56,183 bases of DNA. Origin: 66-474 sp051961995 (lineage in GTDB: Bacteria; Pseudomonadota; Gammaproteobacteria; Xanthomonadales; Rhodanobacteraceae). The stretch's first letter is position 1. The number at the start of each line of letters is the position of its first letter. Position numbers and translations under genes: made by a program. Shown here piece after piece: positions 35,689 through 43,605 of this stretch. The stretch is taken from contig JBQCCR010000084.1 of assembly GCA_051961995.1 (NCBI GenBank), positions 1-56,183 on the forward strand, in the 5' to 3' direction. Below the pieces are notes generated by a model, which saw only the letters and a list, made by a program, of their open reading frames with translations, was not told the origin of the DNA and ran no database searches.

Positions 35689-36810
35689 ATGCGCGCAAGA
35701 TGGACACGCAGAACGTTTCTGGGCGTTTCCTGCGGCGCCGCCATCGCCGCGGCACTGCCACCCGCCCTGGCCCGAACCACAGGAGCAGCACGCGGAATGA
35801 AAAGCGCCGGGATCTACCGCAACGCCTTCGTGCTCGACTGCAACACGCTCGCCTCCATCGGCAACGAGTTCGGCGACGCCGCGAGCGTCCAGGCGCTGCG
35901 CGATTCCGGAATCCACGCGCTGAAGAGCACGCTCGGGGGCGCCAGCGGCACGTTCGAGGAAACCGTCGCCGACATCGCCAACGCACAGAAACTGATCGAG
36001 CTGCATCCGGACCTTTTCATCAAGGTCACGCGGCACGCCGATCTGGAGCGCGCCAAGCCGGAAGACAAGGTCGCGGTGATCTTCTCGTTCGAGGCGGCCT
36101 CGCCGCTGGAGGACAAGCTCGACCGCATTGACCTGTTCCGCAACCTCGACGTGCTGGTCATGCAGTTGAGCTACAACCACACCACGCCGTTCGGCGTCGG
36201 CTGCCTGGACGGCGAAACCGGCGGCGTGACCGAACTCGGGCGCAAGGCGATCGCGCGCATGAACAAGCTCGGCGTTGCGCTCGACCTCAGCCATTCCAAT
36301 ACGCAGAGCACCGCCGAAGGGATCGCGCTGTCCAGCAAGCCGCCGCTGATCACGCACTCGGGTTGCCGCGCGGTGTTCATGCATCCGCGCAACAAGCGCG
36401 ATCAGGAAATGAAGGCGCTGGCCGACAAGGGCGGCGTGATGGGCATCTACATGCTGCCCTTCCTGACGCCGGACACCAAGCAGCCGATGCTGGCCGACTA
36501 CATGCAGCACATGATCCACGCGTTGAAGGTGTGCGGCGAGGACCACGTCGGCATCGGCACCGATGTCCCGTTCTTCACGGTGACGCAGCAGGACCTGGAC
36601 GCGATGAAAAAGGACGAAGCAGACCGCAAGAAGAAAGGTGTCAATGCACCCGGCGAAAACCGTCCGCCCTACATCCCTGACATCAACACGCCGCGAAAGC
36701 TGGAGCACGTCGCCGACGCGCTGCTGAAGCACGGTTATTCTCCGCGCGTGGCGGACAAGGTGCTCGGCCTGAACTTCAGCCGCGCGTTCAAGGAAATCTG
36801 GCTGGCTTGA
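35689..36810 (+). CDS. M19 (membrane dipeptidase)-like protein, Tat-exported, with altered metal site
   Basis: 373 residues. The N-terminus carries a twin-arginine signal (TRRTFLG near residues 6-12). The fold pattern is M19: VAVIFSFEAASPL (bridging Glu), VALDLSHSNTQST and PPLITHSGCRAVF (two His ligands), GVMGIYMLPF and HVGIGTDVPF. The usual opening D-x-H-x-D that binds the first zinc is replaced by VLDCNTLAS, so both of those ligands are missing. The protein may bind only one metal or have another activity. First gene of a likely four-gene operon (35689-39636); its stop overlaps a possible early start of the next gene. Confidence 0.83.
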   Translation: MRARWTRRTFLGVSCGAAIAAALPPALARTTGAARGMKSAGIYRNAFVLDCNTLASIGNEFGDAASVQALRDSGIHALKSTLGGASGTFEETVADIANAQKLIELHPDLFIKVTRHADLERAKPEDKVAVIFSFEAASPLEDKLDRIDLFRNLDVLVMQLSYNHTTPFGVGCLDGETGGVTELGRKAIARMNKLGVALDLSHSNTQSTAEGIALSSKPPLITHSGCRAVFMHPRNKRDQEMKALADKGGVMGIYMLPFLTPDTKQPMLADYMQHMIHALKVCGEDHVGIGTDVPFFTVTQQDLDAMKKDEADRKKKGVNAPGENRPPYIPDINTPRKLEHVADALLKHGYSPRVADKVLGLNFSRAFKEIWLA

Positions 36811-36845
36811 ATCGTGGAACCATCACCGTGAGGAGTACCGGAGAA

Positions 36846-37946
36846 ATGTCCGAAGCCCGAATGCGCTCCATCTTGCCCCTTGTCCTGTTGCTGCTGGGCG
36901 CCTGCATCGCGGCGTGCCCATTCGCAGCCCGCGCACAAGATGCCGACGGGGATTCCGGCAAGACGTACACGTTGCTCGCCACGCCGAAGACCGTTGCGTG
37001 GGGCCATTACGACGCGACCACGCCGCCGGTGCTGCGCATCCATTCCGGCGATACGGTGGTGTTCCACACGGTGCTCACCAACAGCCCGAGCGGGCTGGAG
37101 AAGGCCGGCGTCAAACCGGCCGACGTCGAGCAGGATCTGAAGGACATCTTCGACGGCGTGCCAAAAAAGGATCGCGGTCCCGGCGGGCACATCCTCACCG
37201 GCCCGGTCTACATCGAAGGCGCGGCGCCCGGCGACACGCTGGAGGTGCGCGTCAAGAAGATCGACCTCGCCATTCCTTACGCCTACAACGCATTCCGCTA
37301 CGGCGCCGGATTCCAGACCGACGACTTCCCGTATTCGCGCATCAGGATCATCCCGCTCGACCGCGCCACGCAGACCGCGCATTTCGCGCCGGGCATAGAC
37401 ATCCCGCTGCACCCGTTCTTCGGCAGCATGGGCGTGGCGCCGCCGCCCGCGTTCGGCCGCTACGACAGCGCGCCGCCGACCATCATCGGCGGCAACATGG
37501 ACAACAAGGAACTGGTCGCCGGTTCGACCATCTACTTCCCGGTGTTCGTGCCGGGCGCGCTGTTCCAGATCGGCGACGGCCACGCCGGCCAGGGCAATGG
37601 CGAGGTGGACATCACCGCGCTGGAAACCTCGCTGGTCGGCACCGTGCAGTTCATCCTGCACAAGGGCATGAAGACCGGGCCGTATCCGTACGCCGAAACG
37701 CCCACGCACTACATCAGCATGGGTTTCGACGACGACCTCACCGTCGCCGCGCACAAGGCGGTCGCCGGCATGATCGATTTCCTGGTCCAGCACAAGCACC
37801 TGAGCCGCGACGACGCCTACATGCTGATCAGCGTGGCCGGCGACATAGACATCACCGAGCTGGTGGACCACAACAAGGGCGTGCACGTGATGCTGCCGAA
37901 GGCGATCTTCACCGGCGCCGCGCACACCGCAGCGCACACGCACTGA
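36846..37946 (+). CDS. Acetamidase/formamidase (FmdA/AmdA) family protein, exported
   Basis: 366 residues from ATG 36846; the TTG at 36807 that overlaps the M19 stop is an alternative, and ATG 36861 another. A signal peptide (about residues 6-31, ending RAQD) is unusual for this otherwise often cytosolic family. The core is typical: LRIHSGDTVVFHTVL, GHILTGPVYIEGAAPGDTLEVRV, HPFFGSMGVAPP, PTIIGGNMDNKELVAGSTIYFPVFVPGALFQIGDGHAGQGNGEVDIT and HYISMGFDDDL. It should hydrolyse a small amide to acid and ammonia in the periplasm. It sits behind the Tat-exported M19-like gene. Confidence 0.9.
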   Translation: MSEARMRSILPLVLLLLGACIAACPFAARAQDADGDSGKTYTLLATPKTVAWGHYDATTPPVLRIHSGDTVVFHTVLTNSPSGLEKAGVKPADVEQDLKDIFDGVPKKDRGPGGHILTGPVYIEGAAPGDTLEVRVKKIDLAIPYAYNAFRYGAGFQTDDFPYSRIRIIPLDRATQTAHFAPGIDIPLHPFFGSMGVAPPPAFGRYDSAPPTIIGGNMDNKELVAGSTIYFPVFVPGALFQIGDGHAGQGNGEVDITALETSLVGTVQFILHKGMKTGPYPYAETPTHYISMGFDDDLTVAAHKAVAGMIDFLVQHKHLSRDDAYMLISVAGDIDITELVDHNKGVHVMLPKAIFTGAAHTAAHTH

Positions 37947-37969
37947 CTTCCGATCCGGAAAAGAGAACG

Positions 37970-38896
37970 ATGAGCAAAGGCACCCACGACTACACACCCG
38001 ACGCGCGCAACGCGGCGATCCGGATCAACATCAACGGCGAGCTGTTCGCGCGCGACGAAGCCAAGGTGTCGGTGTTCGACGCTGGCTACGTGCTCGGCGA
38101 CGGCGTGTGGGAAGGCTTGCGCCTGCACGAGGGCGGCCTGCCCTTCCTCGATCAGCATCTGGATCGCCTGTACGAAGGCGCGCGCGCGATTGACCTGGAC
38201 ATCGGTCTCACGCGCGAGCAACTGACGCAGCGGATCATCGAGACCCTGCGCGCCAACGACATGCGCGACCACGTGCACATCCGCCTGATGGTGACGCGCG
38301 GCATCAAGGCCACGCCGCACCAGGATCCGCGCTTCGTGATCGGCGGCGCGACCATCGTGATCATTCCCGAATACAAGCAGCCGCTGCCGGAAACGGTCGA
38401 GCGCGGCATCCGCCTGTTCACCGTGCACGTGCGCCGCGGCGCACCCGACGTGCAGGACCCCAAGCTCAACAGCCATTCCAAGTTGAACTGCATCCTCGCC
38501 TGCATCCAGGCGCAGAAAGCCGGCTACGACGAGGCGCTGATGCTCGATCCGCACGGTTTCGTCAGCACCTGCAATTCCACGCACTTCTTCATCGTGCGCA
38601 AGAACGAGGTGTGGACGTCCACCGGCAAGTACTGTCTCGGCGGCATCACGCGCGCGAACGTGGTCCGCCTGTGCCGCGCGAACGACATTCCGGTATTCGA
38701 AAAGGATTTCAGCCTGACCGACGTCTACGGCGCCGAGGAAGCCTGCGTCACCGGCACCTTCGCCGGACTCACGCCGGTGCACGAAATAGACGGCCGAGTC
38801 ATGGGCAATGGCAAGCGCGGGCCGATGGTCGAGCGCCTGCAGAAGCTCTACATGCAACTCGTGAGAGACGACAGCGCGAGAGGTCCGCGCGTATGA
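37970..38896 (+). CDS. Aminotransferase class IV (branched-chain/D-amino-acid type), altered PLP Glu
   Basis: 308 residues. The class IV fold is clear: KVSVFDAGYVLGDGVWEGLRLHEGGLPFLDQHLDRLYEGA, HIRLMVTRGI, and the PLP Lys region LNSHSKLNCILACIQA. The following strand reads DPHGFVSTCNSTHFFIV, where the normal pattern is G-x-V-x-E-x4-N-x-F, so the Glu that contacts the PLP ring nitrogen is Thr and the Asn is His. The C-terminal CLGGITRANVVRLC and EEACVTGTFAGLTPVHEIDGR are standard. Substrate and even transaminase activity are uncertain. It starts 24 bp after the amidase gene and overlaps the sulfotransferase gene by ATGA. Confidence 0.88.
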   Translation: MSKGTHDYTPDARNAAIRININGELFARDEAKVSVFDAGYVLGDGVWEGLRLHEGGLPFLDQHLDRLYEGARAIDLDIGLTREQLTQRIIETLRANDMRDHVHIRLMVTRGIKATPHQDPRFVIGGATIVIIPEYKQPLPETVERGIRLFTVHVRRGAPDVQDPKLNSHSKLNCILACIQAQKAGYDEALMLDPHGFVSTCNSTHFFIVRKNEVWTSTGKYCLGGITRANVVRLCRANDIPVFEKDFSLTDVYGAEEACVTGTFAGLTPVHEIDGRVMGNGKRGPMVERLQKLYMQLVRDDSARGPRV

Positions 38897-39636
38897 GTGG
38901 CGGCCTGCGGATCGCGATGTGGTCCGGCCCGCGCAACATCTCCACTGCGATGATGCGCGCCTGGGAAAACCGCGAGGACACGGCCGTCGTGGACGAGCCG
39001 TTCTACGCGCATTACCTCAAGGCCACGGGCGTCAACCATCCCGGCCGCGAGGAAGTGCTGGCATCACAAAGCACGGATGCGGAAGAAGTCGCCGCGATGC
39101 TGACCGGCCCGATCCCGGATGGGAAATCCATCTGGTACCAGAAGCACATGACCCAGCACATGCTGCCGGACATGAAACTCGACTGGCTGGACCAGGTCAC
39201 CAATTGCTTCCTGATCCGCGACCCGGAACAGGTGGTCGCCTCCTTCACCATCCAGCGCCCCGACGCCGCGGCGTGGGAACTCGGCTTCGAACAGCAGGCG
39301 CGCTTGTTCGATCACGTCTGCGACAAACTGGGCCACGCGCCGCCGGTGATTGACGCCGCCGATGTATTGAAAGATCCGCGCGGCACCCTGAGCGCACTGT
39401 GCGCGAAGCTCGGCATTCCGTTTACCGACCGCATGCTGCACTGGCCGCCCGGCCCGCGCGCCTCGGACGGCGTGTGGGCGCCGCACTGGTATGCCGCGGT
39501 GGAACGCTCGACAGGATTTGCGCCGTATCGCGAGCGGGAACCGGAGCTCAGCGACTTCCAGTGGGAGCTGGCGGATCAATGCAAGGCGCATTACGAACGC
39601 CTCGCCAGGCACCGGCTGCAAATCATCCCGGGGTAG
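38893..39636 (+). CDS. Sulfotransferase-like protein
   Basis: 247 residues. The PAPS-binding 5'-phosphosulfate loop is seen as MWSGPRNISTAMMRAWENR near the N-terminus (P-R-N-I-S-T in place of the commoner PKSGTT), and the 3'-phosphate site as FLIRDPEQVVASF near residues 112-124. The remaining core includes DEPFYAHYLK and YQKHMTQHM. The ATG overlaps the aminotransferase stop by four bases, so both are made together. As I recall, plants have BCAT-like proteins in which these two domains are fused, which would support a joint function. Cytosolic. Confidence 0.85.
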   Translation: MSGGLRIAMWSGPRNISTAMMRAWENREDTAVVDEPFYAHYLKATGVNHPGREEVLASQSTDAEEVAAMLTGPIPDGKSIWYQKHMTQHMLPDMKLDWLDQVTNCFLIRDPEQVVASFTIQRPDAAAWELGFEQQARLFDHVCDKLGHAPPVIDAADVLKDPRGTLSALCAKLGIPFTDRMLHWPPGPRASDGVWAPHWYAAVERSTGFAPYREREPELSDFQWELADQCKAHYERLARHRLQIIPG

Positions 39637-39651
39637 CACCTACTCGACTTG

Positions 39652-41364
39652 CTACGCAGGCTCTCCAATCTGAGCTCGCGAAGGATTCACGTCGAGGCAA
39701 ACGTGCTGTGCTTGGCGCCTCAGTCCTTCGGCTGGATACGTTTTGACAATCCTGAAGTGTTCGGCATCGAAGGTCAGCCCATCTACCAGGCAGTGGGCCG
39801 CGACACGTGGGTTGTACTCGTGCAACCAAGCGTAGTTCTCTTTCGTCCAAGAGAGAATTGCTTTGTGTAGTGCCCTATTATCTTTGTCATAGTCATCGTC
39901 CCGAAGCGTCAACCCCATAACATTCAGACAGAACCCAAGAATTCTTGCCCCTTTAAAGTTTGGGAAGCGCCGCATCTCTGATATTTCGTTATAAAGGAGG
40001 CGTCGAAGTTTGAAGCCTACAACCCTGCCAGCCTGACCCTGGAGTCCGTTGAAATTGAACAGCTCACCCCATACGGAGTCGTGTTGGACTGACCAACATT
40101 CGAACTGCGGTGACCTAACTGCGGACGCATGAAAAATAGTCTCAAAGACCATACTCGCAATGTGATCAAAAAAAGAATCGCGTGGATGACCATGTCTCTC
40201 TCTCTTGCGGAATTGTATGTGTTTAGGAACTCCTTTTTCGTCGAGAATTCTCACCGCGTCCTTAATAAATTCCATAACAACGCGCAGACGGCGGACTGAA
40301 TCGTTATCCCAAGTATTGGTAAGCCCATTGAGCTTGTACAAATCCGATGCCGCGTTCTCGATGTACCCTTTCGCACGATACAAGACAAAGGAATGATTCC
40401 AGAAAGCTTTATCTACATAGTCTCGGAATGTAATCAATACTATTCGACAGTATGCTCGCCACTGGTCCGCATCCCATTCTGATTTCTTCCATATGTCCGG
40501 ATCCAACATCGTGCCGACCGTCTCGACCATTTTGTAATTGGAAAACATCGCTTGGCTGAGAGGCTTGATATATCCGATCAGACCTGACTCGTATCCCTCG
40601 GCCTCGTGATAGAGGAATGAATCCTTATTCGCCAACGCTGCATTCACAACGTTGTTAGCAAAGGTCTCGACTTGAATGCCATATCGCTTCGTTTCGGCCA
40701 TTTCCCTGAAAATTGCAAGCGCTGTAGCGGGTGCAGACTCAACAATTGCTCTGCAAAGGCGCTTGTCGGCGATCAGGAGCAGCAAATCATTTGCGTACGC
40801 TTCCGCCTTGGGTGGGCTCGCCGGCGGGTGTCCTTCGTCAGCTTTGGTGCGGGAATTTTTAAGTTCGCTTCTGTTAGTCGCGTGGCAGACAAGTGCGCGA
40901 GCTGAACGCGCCACCTCATCTGCGACCACGGCCAATTCTGCGGGAGCGCCCTTCAAAACAAATCGGTAAAGAGTTCGTCCGTATCGCCGAGCATTCATCT
41001 TGCCGAACTTTGGAGGCCTAATGAAGGCGAACCAGGTCCATGTCAGGAACGTCAGGAGGAACAAAGCAGCCAAGAGAGCCTGCCAAGAGGCTGGAGTGAG
41101 AAGGCTTCCCTTAGGTACAAACCACCCTTGAGCGCGCCACAGGTCCGTCAGTAGGGTAAGTATTCCCACCGCAGCGATAACGGCGAAGGTCACAACCCGT
41201 AGCGGGATGGGTGCAGCTTGGACTCGAAATCGATAACGGACATCCGCAATCGTCCAGGCCAAGATCATGAGTGCGAGGCCAGTGAGAAATTCCGAGAACC
41301 CGAAGAGCCTAGGGCCATTCGGATCGAGCGGAGCAAAGCACAGTCGCGCAAAACATGCGTCCAT
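39652..41364 (-). CDS. Unrecognised membrane protein, AT-rich accessory gene
   Basis: 570 residues from ATG 41364, with AGAGGA 8 bases upstream; the frame could run to 41490 but over a REP. Three hydrophobic helices lie at about residues 23-42, 55-76 and 92-114, followed by about 450 soluble residues with no motif I recognise (KMNARRYGRTLYRF, WDADQWRAYCRIV, FFDHIASMVFETIFHASAV). Base composition differs sharply from neighbours: the 60 bases from 40141 are clearly AT-rich, and codons include many A/T-ending ones. It stands alone on the minus strand between the convergent sulfotransferase gene (15 bp gap) and REP D. Recent acquisition is likely. An anti-phage or surface role is only a guess. 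Confidence 0.75.
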   Translation of the reverse strand: MDACFARLCFAPLDPNGPRLFGFSEFLTGLALMILAWTIADVRYRFRVQAAPIPLRVVTFAVIAAVGILTLLTDLWRAQGWFVPKGSLLTPASWQALLAALFLLTFLTWTWFAFIRPPKFGKMNARRYGRTLYRFVLKGAPAELAVVADEVARSARALVCHATNRSELKNSRTKADEGHPPASPPKAEAYANDLLLLIADKRLCRAIVESAPATALAIFREMAETKRYGIQVETFANNVVNAALANKDSFLYHEAEGYESGLIGYIKPLSQAMFSNYKMVETVGTMLDPDIWKKSEWDADQWRAYCRIVLITFRDYVDKAFWNHSFVLYRAKGYIENAASDLYKLNGLTNTWDNDSVRRLRVVMEFIKDAVRILDEKGVPKHIQFRKRERHGHPRDSFFDHIASMVFETIFHASAVRSPQFECWSVQHDSVWGELFNFNGLQGQAGRVVGFKLRRLLYNEISEMRRFPNFKGARILGFCLNVMGLTLRDDDYDKDNRALHKAILSWTKENYAWLHEYNPRVAAHCLVDGLTFDAEHFRIVKTYPAEGLRRQAQHVCLDVNPSRAQIGEPA

Positions 41365-41480
41365 CAACAAAGTCCTCTTGAACCCTTGGTCGATCCTCCA
41401 CAAGGTCCCAGAAAAGCATCCTAAATACCTGAATCTCCCCTTCCCAATCGATCCACGGAACCCGAACGGCAGCTCGCCAA

Positions 41481-41502
41481 GGCGGGTCAAGACCCGCCCT
41501 AC
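41481..41502 (-). repeat. REP element D
   Basis: GGCGGGTC, AA, GACCCGCC, CTAC: identical to REP C and the exact reverse complement of REP B. It lies 3 bases past the end of the TPR gene and upstream of the AT-rich gene. Confidence 0.9.
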
Positions 41503-41505
41503 GCC

Positions 41506-42327
41506 TCACTTCTCCGAACCCAGTTTCTGCCGCAATTGCGCGATGTATTGCAGCTCGTTCTTCGATTTCTGGTCGCTAGGGTCGAGCTTCAGCGCCTTGT
41601 GGTACATGGCTTCCGCTTCGTCGAGGCGGTGCAGTTCGGTCAGCACGTAGCCTTCGCCGCGCAATGCATGGGTGAGTTCGGAGTTCTTCTGGTCGGGCGG
41701 GGAAAACTGGGCGGCGCCCTCGGCCTGCTGGAACAGATCCAGCGCCTTGTCGTTGTCGTGCTGCACCTCGTACGTGTAGGCCAGTTCCGAGAGGTAGAGC
41801 GAATTCATGGGCGAGAGCGCCAGCGCCTTGTGCAGCGCGCCCTGCGACTCTTCGAGCCGGCCGAGATCGGTCAGCGCGCTGCTCTCCTCGAAATACGCAT
41901 CGGCCCAGACCTGCGGCAAGACTTGCGCGTTCTGATGATCCTTGGCTGCATCGGCGAGGTACAGGAAGGATTCCAGTTGATCGCGCGCGCAGTAGTGGTG
42001 CTTGCCCTGCTCCTTGCCGGGGCCGTCTTCGTAATGAGCGATCACCTGCGCGATCGGGCCTGCGATCGCGTCGGCGGATTGTCCCGACTTGATCATCTGC
42101 ACTGCCTGCACGAGCAATTGCTGTTGCGCTGCGTCCTCGCCGGTCACGGGCACGGCGTCCTGCGGATTGGCATTGGGCGATATCGAAATCTGCATTCCGG
42201 AGCTTGTCTGCTCCGCGACCTGCGCGAATGCGGGCGACGCGCAAACACTGGCGGCGAGCAAACCGATCGCGATCAAGCGGAAGACATTGCGCAGTGCGGG
42301 CGGATTCGCGCTTGAGATGGCAGCCAT
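41506..42327 (-). CDS. Periplasmic TPR-repeat protein
   Basis: 273 residues from ATG 42327, with AAGGGG 5 bases upstream. The signal peptide (about residues 13-35) ends in SPAFAQ. The C-terminal half (from about residue 140) is a run of TPRs, with FEESSALTDLGRLEESQGALHKALALSP and TELHRLDEAEAMYHKALKLDPSD as clear units. The N-terminal half is a helical region of no known family. It likely acts as a periplasmic scaffold; partners are unknown. The longer frame to 42579 covers REP E and is ignored. Confidence 0.83.
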   Translation of the reverse strand: MAAISSANPPALRNVFRLIAIGLLAASVCASPAFAQVAEQTSSGMQISISPNANPQDAVPVTGEDAAQQQLLVQAVQMIKSGQSADAIAGPIAQVIAHYEDGPGKEQGKHHYCARDQLESFLYLADAAKDHQNAQVLPQVWADAYFEESSALTDLGRLEESQGALHKALALSPMNSLYLSELAYTYEVQHDNDKALDLFQQAEGAAQFSPPDQKNSELTHALRGEGYVLTELHRLDEAEAMYHKALKLDPSDQKSKNELQYIAQLRQKLGSEK

Positions 42328-42400
42328 GATTTCCCCTTGAATCGGCGGCGTGCGTTGTGGGGCGAGTATCGCGCCGACCATTGGTTGGCGCAAACCGCCA

Positions 42401-42425
42401 TTGGGGTTCGCAAGCGCACCCCAAC
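42401..42425. repeat. GTTGGGGT...ACCCCAAC-type hairpin
   Basis: TTGGGGT, TCGCAAGCGC and ACCCCAAC form a short hairpin. The consensus is shared with 2029-2100 and 45235-45296. It lies upstream of the TPR gene. Confidence 0.55.
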
Positions 42426-42466
42426 CTCTTGTCTGCAAACCCATCCCGGTTCCCGGATCGCCCGAA

Positions 42467-42488
42467 GGCGGGTCAAGACCCGCCCTAC
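42467..42488 (-). repeat. REP element E, supplying the stop codon of the RidA-like gene
   Basis: GGCGGGTC, AA, GACCCGCC, CTAC, identical to REPs C and D. The CTA at 42485-42487 is the reverse complement of the TAG stop of the RidA-like gene, the same arrangement as REP A with the acylase. Confidence 0.9.
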
Positions 42489-42967
42489 AAAATCGCCACT
42501 TCGCCCTCGATCTCCACCGGGATGCCGAACGGCAGTTCGGCCATGCCGACGGCGCTGCGTGCGTGCGCGCCGGCTTCATCTCCCCACAACTGCAGGATCA
42601 AATCCGAGAAGCCGTTGATCACCGCCGGCTGCCGGATGAAACCGGGCGCGGAGTTGACCATGCCGAACACGCGCACCCATTGCGTGATGCGATCGAGATC
42701 GCCGAGTTCGCGTTGCAGGCTGCCGAGCATGGACAGCGCGGTCAGCCGCGCCGCTTCATAGCCCTGCTCCACCGTGAGCTCGCGGCCGACCTTGCCGAAC
42801 GGCCCGGCGATGGAGCCATCCGCCGCCTGCGGGCTGTGTCCGGAAATCAATGCGCGGTCGCCGAGCACACGCACGAAGCGGAACGGCAGCACGATGCCGG
42901 GCGGCGGTGTCACTTCCGGCGGCAATGCCAACCCGAGCTGGGTAAGCCGCGCCTCGATCTTTGCCAT
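42485..42967 (-). CDS. RidA/YjgF-like protein
   Basis: 160 residues starting MAKIEARLTQLGLALPP at 42967; the longer frame to 43048 reads through a repeat. It belongs to the longer Rid subgroup rather than canonical RidA. Visible marks are RVLGDRALISGHSPQAADGSIAGPFGKVG, LTALSMLGSLQRELGDLDRI, and the closing HARSAVGMAELPFGIPVEIEGEVAI, with the Arg that in RidA binds the imine carboxylate. It probably hydrolyses reactive enamines or imines from amino-acid metabolism in the cytosol. Its stop lies in a REP. Confidence 0.9.
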   Translation of the reverse strand: MAKIEARLTQLGLALPPEVTPPPGIVLPFRFVRVLGDRALISGHSPQAADGSIAGPFGKVGRELTVEQGYEAARLTALSMLGSLQRELGDLDRITQWVRVFGMVNSAPGFIRQPAVINGFSDLILQLWGDEAGAHARSAVGMAELPFGIPVEIEGEVAIL

Positions 42968-43010
42968 ATGCAGATCTATCTCAAAATCGAAGTATTGAAT
43001 CTTTGAGGCT

Positions 43011-43040
43011 GTCATTCCCGCGAAAGCGGGATCCAGTAAC
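43011..43040. repeat. Dispersed hairpin of the TCACTGGRTCCCG type
   Basis: Reverse complement reads GTTACTGGATCCCGC, TTTC, GCGGGAATGAC. The CCCGC/GCGGG stem has a four-base loop. Near-identical in form to 44659-44690, so a dispersed intergenic family. It lies in the leader of the RidA-like gene. Confidence 0.65.
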
Positions 43041-43064
43041 GCTCCCATTCACAGCCAAAGTCTC

Positions 43065-43103
43065 TGGGTTCCGGATCGCCGCTGCGCGGCGTCCGGAATG
43101 ACG
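43065..43103. repeat. Dispersed hairpin of the TTCCGGAT...TCCGGAATGAC type
   Basis: TTCCGGA, T, CGCCGC, TGC, GCGGCG, TCCGGAA forms a strong two-part stem, followed by TGACG. The shared ATGAC end ties it to the element at 43011 and to a variant at 45302-45341. It lies between the MAPEG gene end and the RidA leader. Confidence 0.65.
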
Positions 43104-43131
43104 AGCAACTTGGCGCCAGTTTCGCTTCTGC

Positions 43132-43521
43132 TCAGTGCAGCAATGCCGCGAGCATCTGCAGGATGCCCCACAGGCTCGCGATCCAGATCGCCGTGCGCAG
43201 GTACGGGATGCCGATGACGTAAACGGGCAGGTACGCGACACGCGCCCAGAAATAGATCATCGCGGCGATGACGGTTTGCGCACCGTTCTTGTGCGCGAGC
43301 ACCACGGCCAAGGTGGCGGCAGCGAAGAACGCGAAGGTCTCCAGGAAATTCCTGGCGGCACGATCCGCACGCGCGGCATATTGGTTCAGTGACTCCGCGC
43401 TGTCGCGATTGCTCAGGCTCCAGAACAAGCCGCGTTGCCAGGTGCTGAGCCCCACTGCAACCAGCACGTAGATCAGGCCGAGCACCACCGACCAGCCCAG
43501 CCACCACAGTTCGACCGTCAT
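43132..43521 (-). CDS. MAPEG family membrane protein
   Basis: 129 residues with four hydrophobic helices, the MAPEG layout. Marks include SLSNRDSAESLNQYAARADRAARNFLETFAFF (the conserved N-terminal loop with RAxRAxxNxxE), IYFWARVAYLPVYVIGIPYLRT and a final helix WIASLWGILQML. Bacterial members are poorly characterised relatives of glutathione S-transferases and prostaglandin synthases. GGAGG lies 8 bases before the ATG. It is the middle of a run of minus-strand genes from bla to the TPR protein. Confidence 0.92.
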   Translation of the reverse strand: MTVELWWLGWSVVLGLIYVLVAVGLSTWQRGLFWSLSNRDSAESLNQYAARADRAARNFLETFAFFAAATLAVVLAHKNGAQTVIAAMIYFWARVAYLPVYVIGIPYLRTAIWIASLWGILQMLAALLH

Positions 43522-43605
43522 AGCAGCAGCCTCCGTTGGTTGTCCGCGCGCGCAGCATGCACGCGCGCGGGCACGGAGAGAAGTGCAAGGCGATCCAAGT
43601 GGCCG

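Noticed and set aside
42485..43048. Longer RidA start at 43048
   Set aside because: The added 27 codons are read from a dispersed hairpin repeat, and homologues start near MAKIEARL.
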